Source: an uncultured Eubacteriales bacterium (GTDB taxonomy: Bacteria > Bacillota_A > Clostridia > Christensenellales > Aristaeellaceae). From it: a stretch of DNA of 9,878 bases. Both the position numbers and the translations under genes were made by a program. Shown in pieces: positions 1 through 8,824 of this stretch; the stretch's first letter is position 1; every line of letters begins with the position of its first letter. The notes below the pieces were generated by a model. That model saw only the letters and a list, made by a program, of their open reading frames with translations. It made no database searches and was not told the origin of the DNA. The stretch is from positions 1 through 9,878 of the forward strand of contig CALVKX010000064.1 in NCBI GenBank assembly GCA_944333375.1. The letters run 5' to 3'.

Positions 1-935
<935 letters not shown>

Positions 936-966
936 GGCGGAAGTTCCTTTCGTAAACTGCTCCCTG

Positions 967-975
967 ATTATAGCA
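967..975 (-). promoter_or_regulatory. Extended -10 promoter of uvrB
   Basis: On the minus strand the sequence reads TGCTATAAT: a perfect -10 hexamer (967-972) preceded by the TG of an extended -10 element. It lies about 30 bases upstream of the uvrB ATG, giving a short leader. No good -35 hexamer lies at 17-18 bases, which extended -10 promoters tolerate. Confidence 0.6.
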
Positions 976-1021
976 TGTTCCCGGGGCGCGGTACAGCCCC
1001 AACCTCCGCCCGAGAGGTTTC

Positions 1022-1141
1022 AAAAAAACTTTCCACCGCGTGCCTCGTCGCCGCTTTTCCGGCCGTCCCTATGCAAGCAAAAGCCGGTTTCCAGCAGGCG
1101 AAAACGGCCCTTTGAGGAACATTGAAAAACGTTTCCACGCG
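1022..1141 (+). repeat. Imperfect direct repeat upstream of murA
   Basis: Two related blocks lie about 100 bases apart: AAAAAAACTTTCCACCGCG at 1022-1040 and GAAAAACGTTTCCACGCG at 1124-1141. They share an A-tract followed by TTTCCAC and CGCG. The second copy contains the 8-base palindrome AAACGTTT. They could be paired protein-binding sites, or a chance similarity; no known operator was recognised. Confidence 0.3.
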
Positions 1142-1193
1142 ACATGAGCGGCGCTTGCGGCGGTCAAAATGAGCGCGACGGGAGGGAATGAAC

Positions 1194-1265
1194 ATGACCG
1201 AGCATTGGCAATCAAGGCAGCGCGTCGCGCTTTCAGAGGTGATGCCGCCGTGGCGACGTACCTGA
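1194..1265 (+). CDS. Possible 23-residue leader peptide overlapping the murA start
   Basis: An ATG at 1194 has a near-ideal ribosome binding site, GGGAGGG at 1180-1186, with a 7-base spacer. It opens a 23-codon frame ending at TGA 1263-1265. A second in-frame ATG lies at 1188. The frame differs from that of murA and overlaps the proposed murA GTG at 1250 by 16 bases, so ribosomes finishing the small ORF could re-initiate on murA. The peptide ([20 protein letters not shown] then RRT) has no membrane segment or recognisable motif. The ribosome binding site is the main argument for it; the short length leaves chance as a real alternative. Confidence 0.25.
   Translation: MTEHWQSRQRVALSEVMPPWRRT
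1235..1243 (+). promoter_or_regulatory. Ribosome binding site that sets the murA GTG start
   Basis: AGAGGTGAT closely matches the Shine-Dalgarno consensus and sits 6 bases before GTG 1250. It decides against the longer in-frame ATG at 1169, whose extra 27 residues have no counterpart in MurA. Confidence 0.65.
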
Positions 1266-2509
1266 TCCGCCACACGCCGCGGCTGAGCGGCGAGGTGGAG
1301 GTGAGCACGGCCAAAAACGCCGTGCTGCCCATCCTGGCGGCGGGGCTTCTGACCGAGGATCCCCTCATTATCAAGGAGGTCCCGCGCATCACCGATGTGG
1401 AAACGCTGGTAACGATTCTGCGGGAATGTGGCGCGGAGGTCAACCGAAGCGGCACGGACCTGTCCGTGTGCGCCCTGCAGCCGCAGAGCCCGCGAAATGA
1501 GGAACGCATGCGCAGGCTTCGGGCCAGCATCCTGATCCTCGGCCCCATCCTGGCGCGCACGGGAAGCGCCTGTGTGGGCCTGCCGGGCGGCTGCGCCATC
1601 GGCCAGCGTCCCATCGACCTTCATTTAAAGGGCCTGCAGGCGCTGGGCGCGCAGGTGCATCCCCTGGGCGGCATGCGCCAGCTCAGCGGACGGCTGACGG
1701 GCGCGCGCATCTACCTGGACCTGCCCAGCGTGGGAGCGACGGAAAACCTGATGATGGCGGCCAGCCTGGCCCGGGGCTGTACCACGCTTGAAAACGCGGC
1801 CAAGGAGCCCGAGATCGTGGACCTGGCCAACTGCCTCAACCAAATGGGCGCGCGCATCACGGGCGCGGGCACGGGCACGGTGAGCATCGTGGGCGTGGAG
1901 CGGCTGCATGGAGCCATCTACCGCCCCATTGCCGACCGCGTGGAGGCCGGCACGCTGCTCTGCGCCGCGGCCATCACCGAGGGCAGCGTACTGGTGCGCG
2001 GGGCCTGCGCCGAGCATCTACGCTCGCTTTTGTTCAAGCTGACCGAAACCGGCGTGGGCATCCGCGAGACGCCCGCGGGCATCCGCCTCAGCGGCGCCGC
2101 GGTGTCGCCCTTTGAGCTCCGTACACTAGCTTACCCGGGTTTTCCCACGGACATGCAGGCGCCCATGACGGTCGTGGCGCTTCGGTGCCACGGAACGAGC
2201 CTGCTCAACGAAACCGTGTTTGAAAACCGCTTCATGCACGTTTCCGAACTCTGCCGCCTGGGCGCCCGCATCCGCGTGGAAAACAACGTGGCGCTGGTGG
2301 AAGGCGGCCATCCGCTGCGCGGCGGAGTGGTCAGGAGCACGGACCTGCGGGCGGGCGCGGCCATGATGCTGGCGGGGATGATCGCGGCGGGCGAGACGGT
2401 CCTGCAGGACCCTGCCGGGCATATCGAACGCGGCTATCAGGATCTTCCGCAAAAGCTGCGCTCGCTGGGGGCCGAGATCGAAAAGATCGAGGACAGCGCA
2501 GGGGTCTAA
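1250..2509 (+). CDS. murA: UDP-N-acetylglucosamine 1-carboxyvinyltransferase
   Basis: MurA transfers enolpyruvate from PEP to UDP-GlcNAc, the first committed cytoplasmic step of peptidoglycan synthesis and the target of fosfomycin. With the GTG start the protein is 419 residues, the same length as E. coli MurA, and key residues fall at the same numbers: K22-N23 (TAKNA), C115 in the loop [11 protein letters not shown], and R120. Further family residues are D301 in FPTDMQ, R367 in DLRAG and R394 in HIERGY. The active-site Cys is present, so the enzyme is predicted fosfomycin-sensitive rather than carrying the Cys-to-Asp change. An in-frame ATG at 1169 would add 27 unrelated residues and is less likely. 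Many Firmicutes carry two MurA paralogues; which one this is cannot be told here. The next gene downstream is a GlmU-like beta-helix protein. Confidence 0.95.
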   Translation: MATYLIRHTPRLSGEVEVSTAKNAVLPILAAGLLTEDPLIIKEVPRITDVETLVTILRECGAEVNRSGTDLSVCALQPQSPRNEERMRRLRASILILGPILARTGSACVGLPGGCAIGQRPIDLHLKGLQALGAQVHPLGGMRQLSGRLTGARIYLDLPSVGATENLMMAASLARGCTTLENAAKEPEIVDLANCLNQMGARITGAGTGTVSIVGVERLHGAIYRPIADRVEAGTLLCAAAITEGSVLVRGACAEHLRSLLFKLTETGVGIRETPAGIRLSGAAVSPFELRTLAYPGFPTDMQAPMTVVALRCHGTSLLNETVFENRFMHVSELCRLGARIRVENNVALVEGGHPLRGGVVRSTDLRAGAAMMLAGMIAAGETVLQDPAGHIERGYQDLPQKLRSLGAEIEKIEDSAGV

Positions 2510-2559
2510 AAAACGGCTTTTCGCCCCTGCGGGGGACGTTTGGCGCGGGCTTCACCAAT

Positions 2560-2590
2560 GCCGGACCGCAAGACCCGCATGCGGTCCGGC
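2560..2590 (+). terminator. Hairpin downstream of murA, probable terminator
   Basis: A perfect 11-base inverted repeat (GCCGGACCGCA at 2560-2570, TGCGGTCCGGC at 2580-2590) with a 9-base loop lies 50 bases after the murA stop. It is followed by AGGATTTTCC, so the T-tract is short and offset. It may be a weak intrinsic terminator, or a processing or attenuation hairpin before the next gene. A smaller CCCC-TGC-GGGG hairpin precedes it at 2524-2534. Confidence 0.5.
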
Positions 2591-2669
2591 AGGATTTTCC
2601 GCCCCGAGGGAGAACTGTTAAGCAGAGACGCTGCCCAGCGCCCTTTTGCTTGAGGAGGCGAAACGATCC

Positions 2670-3329
2670 ATGTATACCGTTCAGGAGCTTTACGATCTCA
2701 GCCATTCGCTCGCCGGGGACTACCTCCGGGGCTTTACCTATCCCTGGGAGGCGCTGGGGGGCATCAGGGAGATGATCCTTTCCATCGGCCCCGCCCTCGA
2801 TCCGGCGCAATTCGTGGAGACGGCCCCTCAGGTGTGGGTCCATCGCACGGCCGTGGTTGCGCCCACGGCGTATTTGGGCGCGCCCTGCATCATCGGCGCC
2901 GCCACGGAGGTGCGGCACTGCGCGTTCATACGCGGCAGTGCGCTGGTGGGGGACAACTGCGTGGTGGGCAACTCCGTGGAGCTGAAAAACGTCATCCTGT
3001 TTGACAACGTGCAAACGCCGCATTACAACTATGTGGGCGACAGCATCCTGGGCTACCGCGCCCATATGGGCGCCGGCTCCATCACCTCCAACGTCAAAAG
3101 CGACAAGTCCCTTATCGTGGTGCACGCAACGGGGGAAAGCTTGGAAACGGGCCTGAAGAAATTCGGCGCCATGCTGGGCGATTTCGTGGAGGTCGGCTGC
3201 AACAGCGTCCTCAATCCCGGCACCGTCATCGGCCGGGAGAGCAATGTGTATCCGCTCTCCAGCGTGCGCGGCGTGGTGCCGGCCCGCCACATCTACAAGT
3301 CCGGCGGCGCGGTGGTGCCCAAGCGCTGA
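2670..3329 (+). CDS. Left-handed beta-helix (hexapeptide repeat) protein, GlmU C-terminal-like
   Basis: The 219-residue protein has a helical N-terminal cap (about 1-45), then left-handed beta-helix hexapeptide turns from about 55 to 205, such as APTAYLGAPCIIG and NPGTVIG. The middle, NSVELKN (101-107) to HYNYVGDSILG and AGSITSN (135-141), resembles the acetyltransferase half of GlmU (NHLTYLGD...GAGTITCN); H118 falls where GlmU has its catalytic His. The nucleotidyltransferase half is entirely missing. Such proteins are common in Clostridia and are often labelled UDP-GlcNAc pyrophosphorylase, which the missing domain makes doubtful. I infer an acyl-transferase or sugar-nucleotide-binding role; the substrate is unknown. 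ATG 2670 is preceded by GAGGAGG (2652-2658) with an 11-base spacer. An upstream in-frame TTG at 2646 is disfavoured because it lies before that site. Confidence 0.85.
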   Translation: MYTVQELYDLSHSLAGDYLRGFTYPWEALGGIREMILSIGPALDPAQFVETAPQVWVHRTAVVAPTAYLGAPCIIGAATEVRHCAFIRGSALVGDNCVVGNSVELKNVILFDNVQTPHYNYVGDSILGYRAHMGAGSITSNVKSDKSLIVVHATGESLETGLKKFGAMLGDFVEVGCNSVLNPGTVIGRESNVYPLSSVRGVVPARHIYKSGGAVVPKR

Positions 3330-3389
3330 GGCGGGCGGAAGACCCGGATATTTCGGAAACGACGCGATTGGCGCAGAAGAACAAAGCAA

Positions 3390-3423
3390 GGGCTTGCCGC
3401 CCGTCATCATGGGCGGCAAGCCC
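3390..3423. terminator. Shared terminator between the beta-helix gene and gltA
   Basis: A perfect 13-base inverted repeat (GGGCTTGCCGCCC at 3390-3402 and its complement at 3411-3423) with an 8-base loop lies between two convergent genes. On the minus strand, leaving gltA, the stem is followed by the T-rich TTGCTTTGTTCTT, a fair intrinsic terminator tail. On the plus strand the tail is CTGAATTATG, so termination there would be weaker. Confidence 0.75.
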
Positions 3424-3437
3424 CTGAATTATGCCCC

Positions 3438-4805
3438 TCAGCCCCTGTCGGCCAGCCCGACGTATTCGCGCCGGGGCTGCACGCTCATGTAGGCGGGACG
3501 GATGATCTTGTCCATGTTGATGAGCTCCTCCAGCCGGTGGGCGCTCCAGCCCACGATGCGCGCGATGGCGAAGATGGGGGTGAACAGCTCCTCGGGGATG
3601 CCCAGCATGCTGTAGGTCAAGCCGCTGTAGAAGTCCACGTTGGGGCTGACGCCCTTGTAGATCTTGCGCTCGCGCGAGATGATCTCGGGCGCCATGCGTT
3701 CGACCATGGCGTAGATGGAGAACTCCTCCTCCTTGTCCTTCTCCTTGGCCAGCCGCTCCACGAAGCCGCGGAAGATGGTGGCGCGGGGGTCGCTGATGCT
3801 GTAGACGGCGTGGCCCATGCCGTAGATGAGGCCCTTGCGGTCAAAGGCCTCGCGGTTGAGCAGCCTGTGAAGATAGTCGGCCACCTGGCCCTCGTCGTGC
3901 GGATTCTGGAGGGTCTTTTTGAGGTCGGCCATCATCTCCACAACCTTGATGTTGGCGCCGCCGTGCTTGGGGCCCTTGAGGCTGGCCAGCGCCGCCGCGA
4001 CCACACTGTAGGTGTCGCTGCCCGATGAGGTGACCACGTGGGTGGTGAAGGTGGAGTTGTTGCCGCCGCCGTGCTCCATGTGCAGAATCAGCGCAAGGTC
4101 GAGCACGCGGGCCTCAAGATCGGTGTAGGACTTGTCGGGCCGGAGCATGCGCAGAAGGTTCTCGGCGGCGGAGAGGCTGTCGTCGGGGCGGTGGATGTAG
4201 AGGCTCTCGTCGCGCTCGTAGTGGTTGTAGCTGTGGTAGCCGTAGACGGCCAGGAGCGGGAAGACGGCGATGAGCATGAGGCACTGGCGAAGGACGTTGG
4301 CCAGGGAGACGTCGCTGACGTTGTCGTCATAGCTGGCCAGGGTCAGGACGCTGCGGCTCAGGGAGTTCATCATGTCGCGGCTGGGGGCCTTCATGATGAC
4401 GTCGCGCACGAAGTTGGTCGGCAGCGTGCGGCAGTCCGCCAGGGTCCGCTGGAAGCCGTCGAGCTCCTCGCGCGTGGGCAGGTCGCCAAAGAGCAGGAGA
4501 TAGGCGATCTCTTCAAACCCGAAGCGGTGCTCGCGCGATTCGGCGCCCACCAGATCGATGATGTCATAGCCGCGGTAAAAGAGCCGGCCCTCGCAGGGCA
4601 CGGTTTCGCCGTTGACCTGCTTGTTGCTTTCGATCTCGGAAATATTGGTCAGGCCGGCCAAAACACCCCGGCCCTTCTGATCGCGCAGACCGCGCTTGAC
4701 GCCATAGGTCTGGTACAGCTCCGGCTCGATCGAACAGTTGTCGGTCAGGAGCTGCGCGTGGGCGTCCGCATACACCTTGAGTCGGTCCAGGTTGGTTTGC
4801 ATCAT
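3438..4805 (-). CDS. gltA: Citrate synthase
   Basis: Condenses acetyl-CoA with oxaloacetate to give citrate, the entry to the oxidative TCA branch; in anaerobic Clostridia this mainly supplies 2-oxoglutarate for glutamate. The product is 455 residues with an N-terminal extension relative to the shorter bacterial forms. The catalytic triad of the Si-type family is visible: H245 in LHMEHGGGNN, H281 in GPKHGGAN and D391 in SPNVDFYSG. Other family segments are LFYRGYDI (75-82), GMGHAVY (329-335) and, at the C-terminus, the RPAYM stretch. ATG 4805 has AGGAGGT at 4813-4819 with a 7-base spacer; the ATG immediately after it is also possible. It has its own promoter and leader hairpin. No aconitase or isocitrate dehydrogenase gene is adjacent. 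The 3' end of the export operon lies just upstream on the same strand. Confidence 0.95.
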   Translation of the reverse strand: MMQTNLDRLKVYADAHAQLLTDNCSIEPELYQTYGVKRGLRDQKGRGVLAGLTNISEIESNKQVNGETVPCEGRLFYRGYDIIDLVGAESREHRFGFEEIAYLLLFGDLPTREELDGFQRTLADCRTLPTNFVRDVIMKAPSRDMMNSLSRSVLTLASYDDNVSDVSLANVLRQCLMLIAVFPLLAVYGYHSYNHYERDESLYIHRPDDSLSAAENLLRMLRPDKSYTDLEARVLDLALILHMEHGGGNNSTFTTHVVTSSGSDTYSVVAAALASLKGPKHGGANIKVVEMMADLKKTLQNPHDEGQVADYLHRLLNREAFDRKGLIYGMGHAVYSISDPRATIFRGFVERLAKEKDKEEEFSIYAMVERMAPEIISRERKIYKGVSPNVDFYSGLTYSMLGIPEELFTPIFAIARIVGWSAHRLEELINMDKIIRPAYMSVQPRREYVGLADRG

Positions 4806-4844
4806 ATATATTACCTCCTTTTATAGAACAGTCGGAGTTGCATG

Positions 4845-4871
4845 CGGCCGTGGAAAAAGGACGCACGGCCG
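4845..4871 (-). promoter_or_regulatory. Hairpin at the 5' end of the gltA leader
   Basis: A perfect 8-base inverted repeat (CGGCCGTG/CACGGCCG) with an 11-base loop lies between the gltA promoter and its ribosome binding site. From the -10 position, transcription should start near 4875, so the hairpin would begin within a few bases of the RNA 5' end. There is no T-tract after it, so it is not an intrinsic terminator. A 5'-stabilising stem or a regulator site is possible. Confidence 0.45.
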
Positions 4872-4881
4872 GTATGAATCC

Positions 4882-4911
4882 AGTATAAGCCAAAAACGCG
4901 CTTTCGGTCAA
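4882..4911 (-). promoter_or_regulatory. Sigma-A promoter of gltA
   Basis: On the minus strand, -35 TTGACC (4906-4911) and -10 TATACT (4882-4887) are separated by 18 bases. The promoter lies just after the stop codon of the upstream adaptor gene and gives a leader of about 70 bases before gltA. Confidence 0.7.
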
Positions 4912-4920
4912 GCGCAGGGG

Positions 4921-5967
4921 CTAGCGGCTGAGGGTGGCGTGCATGCCGGGCAAAACGCCCTGCGGGGCGTCAAAGTCCAGCCAGACGTCGTAGCGGCTCA
5001 CGTCGCTCCCGTCGCCCAGCGCGCCCACGGCGGTCACCACGGCCTGCGCGGCGGGCAGGTCGAGTTCCTCAAAGCGGACCGTCATCACCTCGCCCACGGC
5101 GATGCGGCCCACGTCGCCCTCGGACGCCTCCGCCCGCAGGCGGTAGCTTCCAAAGGGAACGGCGGTCAGGAGCGCCTGGTCCTTCTGCACGCTCGCGCCG
5201 GGCTGGACGCTGACCTCCGTCACGATCAGCGCCTGGGACGCCTGCACGCAGAGCGTCGAAAGCAGCGGGTCCAGGGCGTCGGGCACATAGCTGAACAGGT
5301 AGTCGCCCGCCTTCACGCTATCGCCCGGCCGGACCGCCAGATCGGTTACGGTGCCTGAGGCGGTCACGTCATAGGGCGGGACCGCGGACAGGCTGGCCCG
5401 GGCCAGGAGCGTCTTGTTTGCGTATTCGGGGTCGCGGTAGATCTTCACATCCTCGGTAAAGACCAGATCACCCCCCAGCACCTCAACGGTGAACTGCGAG
5501 CCGCTTACAGCGGTGATGCGGCCGTCGGCAAAGTGCTTTTCGTTGGCGGAGCGCAGATAGACGCGCATGCCCACGCGCAGGTCGCGATTTTCCACGGAGT
5601 TATAGCCTGTGCGGTTGGTGGCCTCAATCTGGTAGCGGTCGGCGTATTCGATGCGCAGGACCGCGCCGTAGCGGTCCATGGCCGCGTCCGCCGAGCCGCC
5701 CGCCTCCACGTATACATCGGCGACGGTACCGTCCATGGGCGCGTAGACACGCTGGGGCTCGACGGAAAAAACCGTCTGGCCGGCGCAGAGCACGTCGCCC
5801 GCGCGCACGCTGAAGGGAGCCAGCAGGCCGCTGGCAGGCGCGGAGAGGACAATGGGGTCGAGCCCCTCGACCGTGGCCGTCAAAAGCAGCGTATCCTCCT
5901 GGGCCATGGCGGTTCCGGCGGCGAACGCCAGCAAAAGCGCCAGCGCCAGGGAAAGCGTTTTTTTCAT
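4921..5967 (-). CDS. Secreted HlyD/MacA-like adaptor with two barrel-sandwich modules
   Basis: Last gene of the export operon, 348 residues. A clear signal peptide occupies residues 1-22 (MKKTLSLALALLLAFAAG, cleavage likely after AMA), so the protein works outside the cytoplasm. I see two biotinyl/lipoyl-like barrel-sandwich modules: about 38-106 (SAPASGLLAPFSVRAGDVL ... YAPMDGTVADVYVEAG) and about 200-270 (TASGTVTDLAVRPGDSV ... VTEVSVQPGASV). A beta-barrel-like tail follows, ending LPGMHATLSR. No long alpha-hairpin separates the lipoyl halves. The ATG at 5967 follows AGGAGG with a 7-base spacer; the longer in-frame start at 5991 would place eight residues before the signal peptide and is rejected. 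The gene starts 20 bases after the permease stop. It probably acts as an accessory adaptor of the ABC pump; the substrate is unknown and the family match is weaker than for the first adaptor. Confidence 0.78.
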   Translation of the reverse strand: MKKTLSLALALLLAFAAGTAMAQEDTLLLTATVEGLDPIVLSAPASGLLAPFSVRAGDVLCAGQTVFSVEPQRVYAPMDGTVADVYVEAGGSADAAMDRYGAVLRIEYADRYQIEATNRTGYNSVENRDLRVGMRVYLRSANEKHFADGRITAVSGSQFTVEVLGGDLVFTEDVKIYRDPEYANKTLLARASLSAVPPYDVTASGTVTDLAVRPGDSVKAGDYLFSYVPDALDPLLSTLCVQASQALIVTEVSVQPGASVQKDQALLTAVPFGSYRLRAEASEGDVGRIAVGEVMTVRFEELDLPAAQAVVTAVGALGDGSDVSRYDVWLDFDAPQGVLPGMHATLSR

Positions 5968-5987
5968 GGGGGTTCCTCCTTCGTACC

Positions 5988-7170
5988 TCACATGCTGCGC
6001 AGAGCGTCAATGGGATTGAGATTGCTGGCCTTGCGCGCGGGCGCCCAGCCGAAAATCACGCCCACGGCCAGCGAGAAGCCCACGCCCAGGGCGATGGCGC
6101 CTGGGGACAGCACAAAGGCGATGTCCATCATCCCGGCCAGCAGCGCGCTGACCACAAGGCCCAGCGCCACGCCGATGAGCCCGCCCAGAAGCGAGAGGAT
6201 GACGCTTTCCATGAGAAACTGTACCTGTATGCTGCGGGGCCGCGCGCCCAGGGCCTTGCGCAGGCCGATTTCGCTGGTGCGCTCGGTGACGGAGACCAGC
6301 ATCATGTTCATGATGCCGATGCCGCCTACCAGGAGCGCGATGCTGGCAATTCCCACCAGCAGGTTGGTCATCAGGCCCATCATGGTGTCCATGACGTCCA
6401 GCAGGCTCTCCATGTTGATGATGCGGTAGCTGTCCTCCCGGTAGTTGAAGGCGGCTTCCAGAACGCCTTCCATCTCCTCGCTCACCGCGTCGGTCTGCTC
6501 GGCGGAGTCCAGATAGACCTCCAGGGAGGTAATCCCCTTGACGCCGAAAAGGCGCATGTAGGAGGTATAGGGCATGATGAGCGTCCCGCTCTCATCCCCG
6601 GCCTGGAGCTGGCTCATCACGTCGTCCACGTCCGCGTCCTTGAGCACGCCCACCACGGTAAAGCGCGTGCCCTCAACCAGAACCGCCTGCCCGATGGGAT
6701 CGGTGCCGCTGAAGAGCGCGGCGGCCAGGTCGCTGTCGATCAGGCATACGCGCGAGCGCTGCTCCTCGTCCGGCGGCAGAAGGGCCCTTCCGCGCGCCAC
6801 GGCGTCGCTCTCGCGGCGAAACCACGCATACCCATAGCCCTCAATGAGCACGTCCTCCAGCACCTCGCCGCCAGCCACCACGCTTTTCTGCTGCGACAGC
6901 GTGGGCGAAACGCCCCATACGCCGCTGATGTCCGACAGGCGCTCAAGATCGCCTTCGGTCAGGCCGCTTTTGAGCGGCGTGCCCGTGGCCTGCACGCTGA
7001 GCTTGCCGGTGCCCAGGTTTTCAAACTGTGCGGTTACTTCGCCCGTCGCGCTGTGCATCACGGTGATGAGAGCGATGATGGCCATGACGCCGATGATGAT
7101 GCCAAGCACGGTCAGGAAGGAGCGCATGCGGTTGGAGCGGATGTTGAGGAGGGACATGCGCAGGCTTTCC

Positions 7171-7178
<8 letters not shown>
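5988..7178 (-). CDS. ABC transporter permease, MacB/FtsX family
   Basis: Membrane subunit of the export pump, 396 residues, with MacB topology. One transmembrane helix lies near the N-terminus (about 19-41, [20 protein letters not shown]). An extracytoplasmic core domain follows (about 45-265). Three C-terminal helices (about 272-297, 322-348, 358-380) make up the FtsX domain. The family segment [17 protein letters not shown] (285-301) and the adjoining [10 protein letters not shown] are diagnostic, as is the tail [14 protein letters not shown]. MacB proteins couple cytoplasmic ATP hydrolysis to movements of the outer domain, exporting peptides, antibiotics or lipids without passing them through the membrane core. 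Unlike Gram-negative MacB, the ATPase is a separate protein. ATG 7178 overlaps the end of the ATPase gene by 8 bases, indicating translational coupling; an upstream start at 7235 would overlap far more. Confidence 0.93.
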
Positions 7179-7869
<691 letters not shown>

Positions 7870-7871
7870 CG

Positions 7872-8759
7872 TTACCTGCTTCCCCCGCCCATCATGCTCT
7901 GCTGCATGGCAAAAAAGCGCGCCATGTCGCTGGACTGGTAGTAGACGTCGTCGCCGTCGCTGAGGCCGGAGACGATCTGGATGTAACGCCCGTCGCTCAG
8001 GCCGGTCTGCACATAGACGGCGGCGTAGTTCCCCTCCGCGTCCCGGCGATAGACGAAGGGGCGGTTGTATTCGTCGTAGCTCAGCGCGTCCAGGCTCAGG
8101 CTCACCGCGTCCAGCGCCTCTTGGTCCAGGATGCGCACCTCCACGCTCATCCCGCTTCGCACGTTGGCGGCGGCCTCCACCTCCAGCTTGACCGGATAGT
8201 AGCTCACCCCACCCTCGGTGGTGGCGCTGCGCGCGATCTCCGTGACCGTGCCGGGTACCGTCACATCCAGGGCGTTGAGATACACTTCGCCCTCGCGCCC
8301 CTCGCTGATGGCGCCGATGTCGTACTCGTCCACGTCCACGCTGACCTCCAGGGTATCGTAGTCCACGATCCGCGCGATCTGGCTGCCCGGCTTGAGGGAG
8401 TCGTCCAGCTCCACATAGAGCTCCTCCACGGTGCCGGTATGGGCGGCATAGACGCGCGTTCCATCCGAGCCCCTCAAAATCGGGTCGCCCTCCGCGACGC
8501 GGTCGCCCTCGGTGACGTAGAGCTCCTTGACCTTCAAGGTGTCCTTGGCGGTCTGCACCTCGTCGGTCACGGGGATCAGGCTGCCCGAAAAGCTGTAGGT
8601 GGTGGTGATGTCGCGCCGCTGGGCCGTCTCCATCGTATAGGCCCGCGCGGCCGTCCTGCGAAACGAAAGGCCCAGCCCTGCGGCTGCGATCAGCACGAGG
8701 GTCAGCACGACCCACGGCCATTTCCGTCTTTTCTTCCTGCGGGAAGGGGTGGCTTGCAT
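7872..8759 (-). CDS. HlyD/MacA-like membrane-anchored adaptor
   Basis: First gene of the export operon, 295 residues. A basic N-terminus (RRKKRRK, 7-13) precedes one transmembrane helix (about 15-32), anchoring the protein with its bulk outside. The two lipoyl half-motifs ([18 protein letters not shown], 77-94, and [17 protein letters not shown], 106-122) are joined by a short loop, without the long alpha-hairpin that contacts TolC in Gram-negative MacA. This fits a cell with no outer-membrane channel. A beta-barrel and membrane-proximal domain follow, and the tail MMGGGSR is typical of clostridial homologues. ATG 8759 is preceded by AGGAGG with a rather long 12-base spacer. It is expressed from the strong promoter just upstream. 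A role as subunit of the MacB-type exporter is well supported by position; the substrate is not known. Confidence 0.92.
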   Translation of the reverse strand: MQATPSRRKKRRKWPWVVLTLVLIAAAGLGLSFRRTAARAYTMETAQRRDITTTYSFSGSLIPVTDEVQTAKDTLKVKELYVTEGDRVAEGDPILRGSDGTRVYAAHTGTVEELYVELDDSLKPGSQIARIVDYDTLEVSVDVDEYDIGAISEGREGEVYLNALDVTVPGTVTEIARSATTEGGVSYYPVKLEVEAAANVRSGMSVEVRILDQEALDAVSLSLDALSYDEYNRPFVYRRDAEGNYAAVYVQTGLSDGRYIQIVSGLSDGDDVYYQSSDMARFFAMQQSMMGGGSR

Positions 8760-8794
8760 GATATCGGGGTTCCTCCTTCATTGGGAATGGTGCG

Positions 8795-8824
8795 ATTATA
8801 AGCCGGCTAACAAAAAGTTGTCAA
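8795..8824 (-). promoter_or_regulatory. Strong sigma-A promoter of the export operon
   Basis: On the minus strand both hexamers are perfect: -35 TTGACA (8819-8824) and -10 TATAAT (8795-8800), with an 18-base spacer. The expected start is near 8788, leaving a leader of about 30 bases. With such consensus boxes the operon is either strongly constitutive or held by a repressor. Confidence 0.85.

Larger units (their letters stand above)
936..1249. other. Divergent uvrB/murA intergenic region
   Basis: This 314-base gap separates two divergent genes. It holds the uvrB ribosome binding site and extended -10 promoter near its left end. In the middle it has an imperfect direct repeat (1022-1040 and 1124-1141). 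At the right end is a possible small ORF with a good ribosome binding site just before murA. I could not identify a convincing sigma-A promoter for murA. The region is richer in A-tracts (for example 1022-1028) than the flanking genes, as expected for regulatory DNA. Confidence 0.6.

Noticed and set aside
960..1000. LexA/DinR box in front of uvrB
   Set aside because: A GAAC half-site lies beside the -10 box on the minus strand, but the matching GTTC half at four bases is absent (TATA instead).
1169..1249. Longer MurA start at ATG 1169
   Set aside because: Adds 27 residues without MurA similarity and has no good ribosome binding site. GTG 1250 gives the exact family length and residue numbering.
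968..2017. Minus-strand open frames opposite murA (218, 181 and 130 codons)
   Set aside because: Shadows of murA with Arg/Ala-rich translations and no family resemblance.
2331..3419. 362-codon minus-strand open frame
   Set aside because: It crosses the 3' end of murA, the terminator hairpin and the whole beta-helix gene on the opposite strand; the beta-helix protein has clear family motifs and this does not.
3537..4826. Long plus-strand open frames opposite gltA (163 and 262 codons)
   Set aside because: Antisense to a fully recognisable citrate synthase; low-complexity Val/Ala/Gly composition and no ribosome binding site.
5533..6429. 298-codon plus-strand open frame
   Set aside because: Antisense to the second adaptor and permease, spanning their junction; no motif.
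7870..8781. Possible fusion: ATPase frame open upstream to 8781
   Set aside because: The extra 300 residues are an Arg/Gly-rich out-of-frame reading of the first adaptor gene. ABC homology begins at the ATG 7869.
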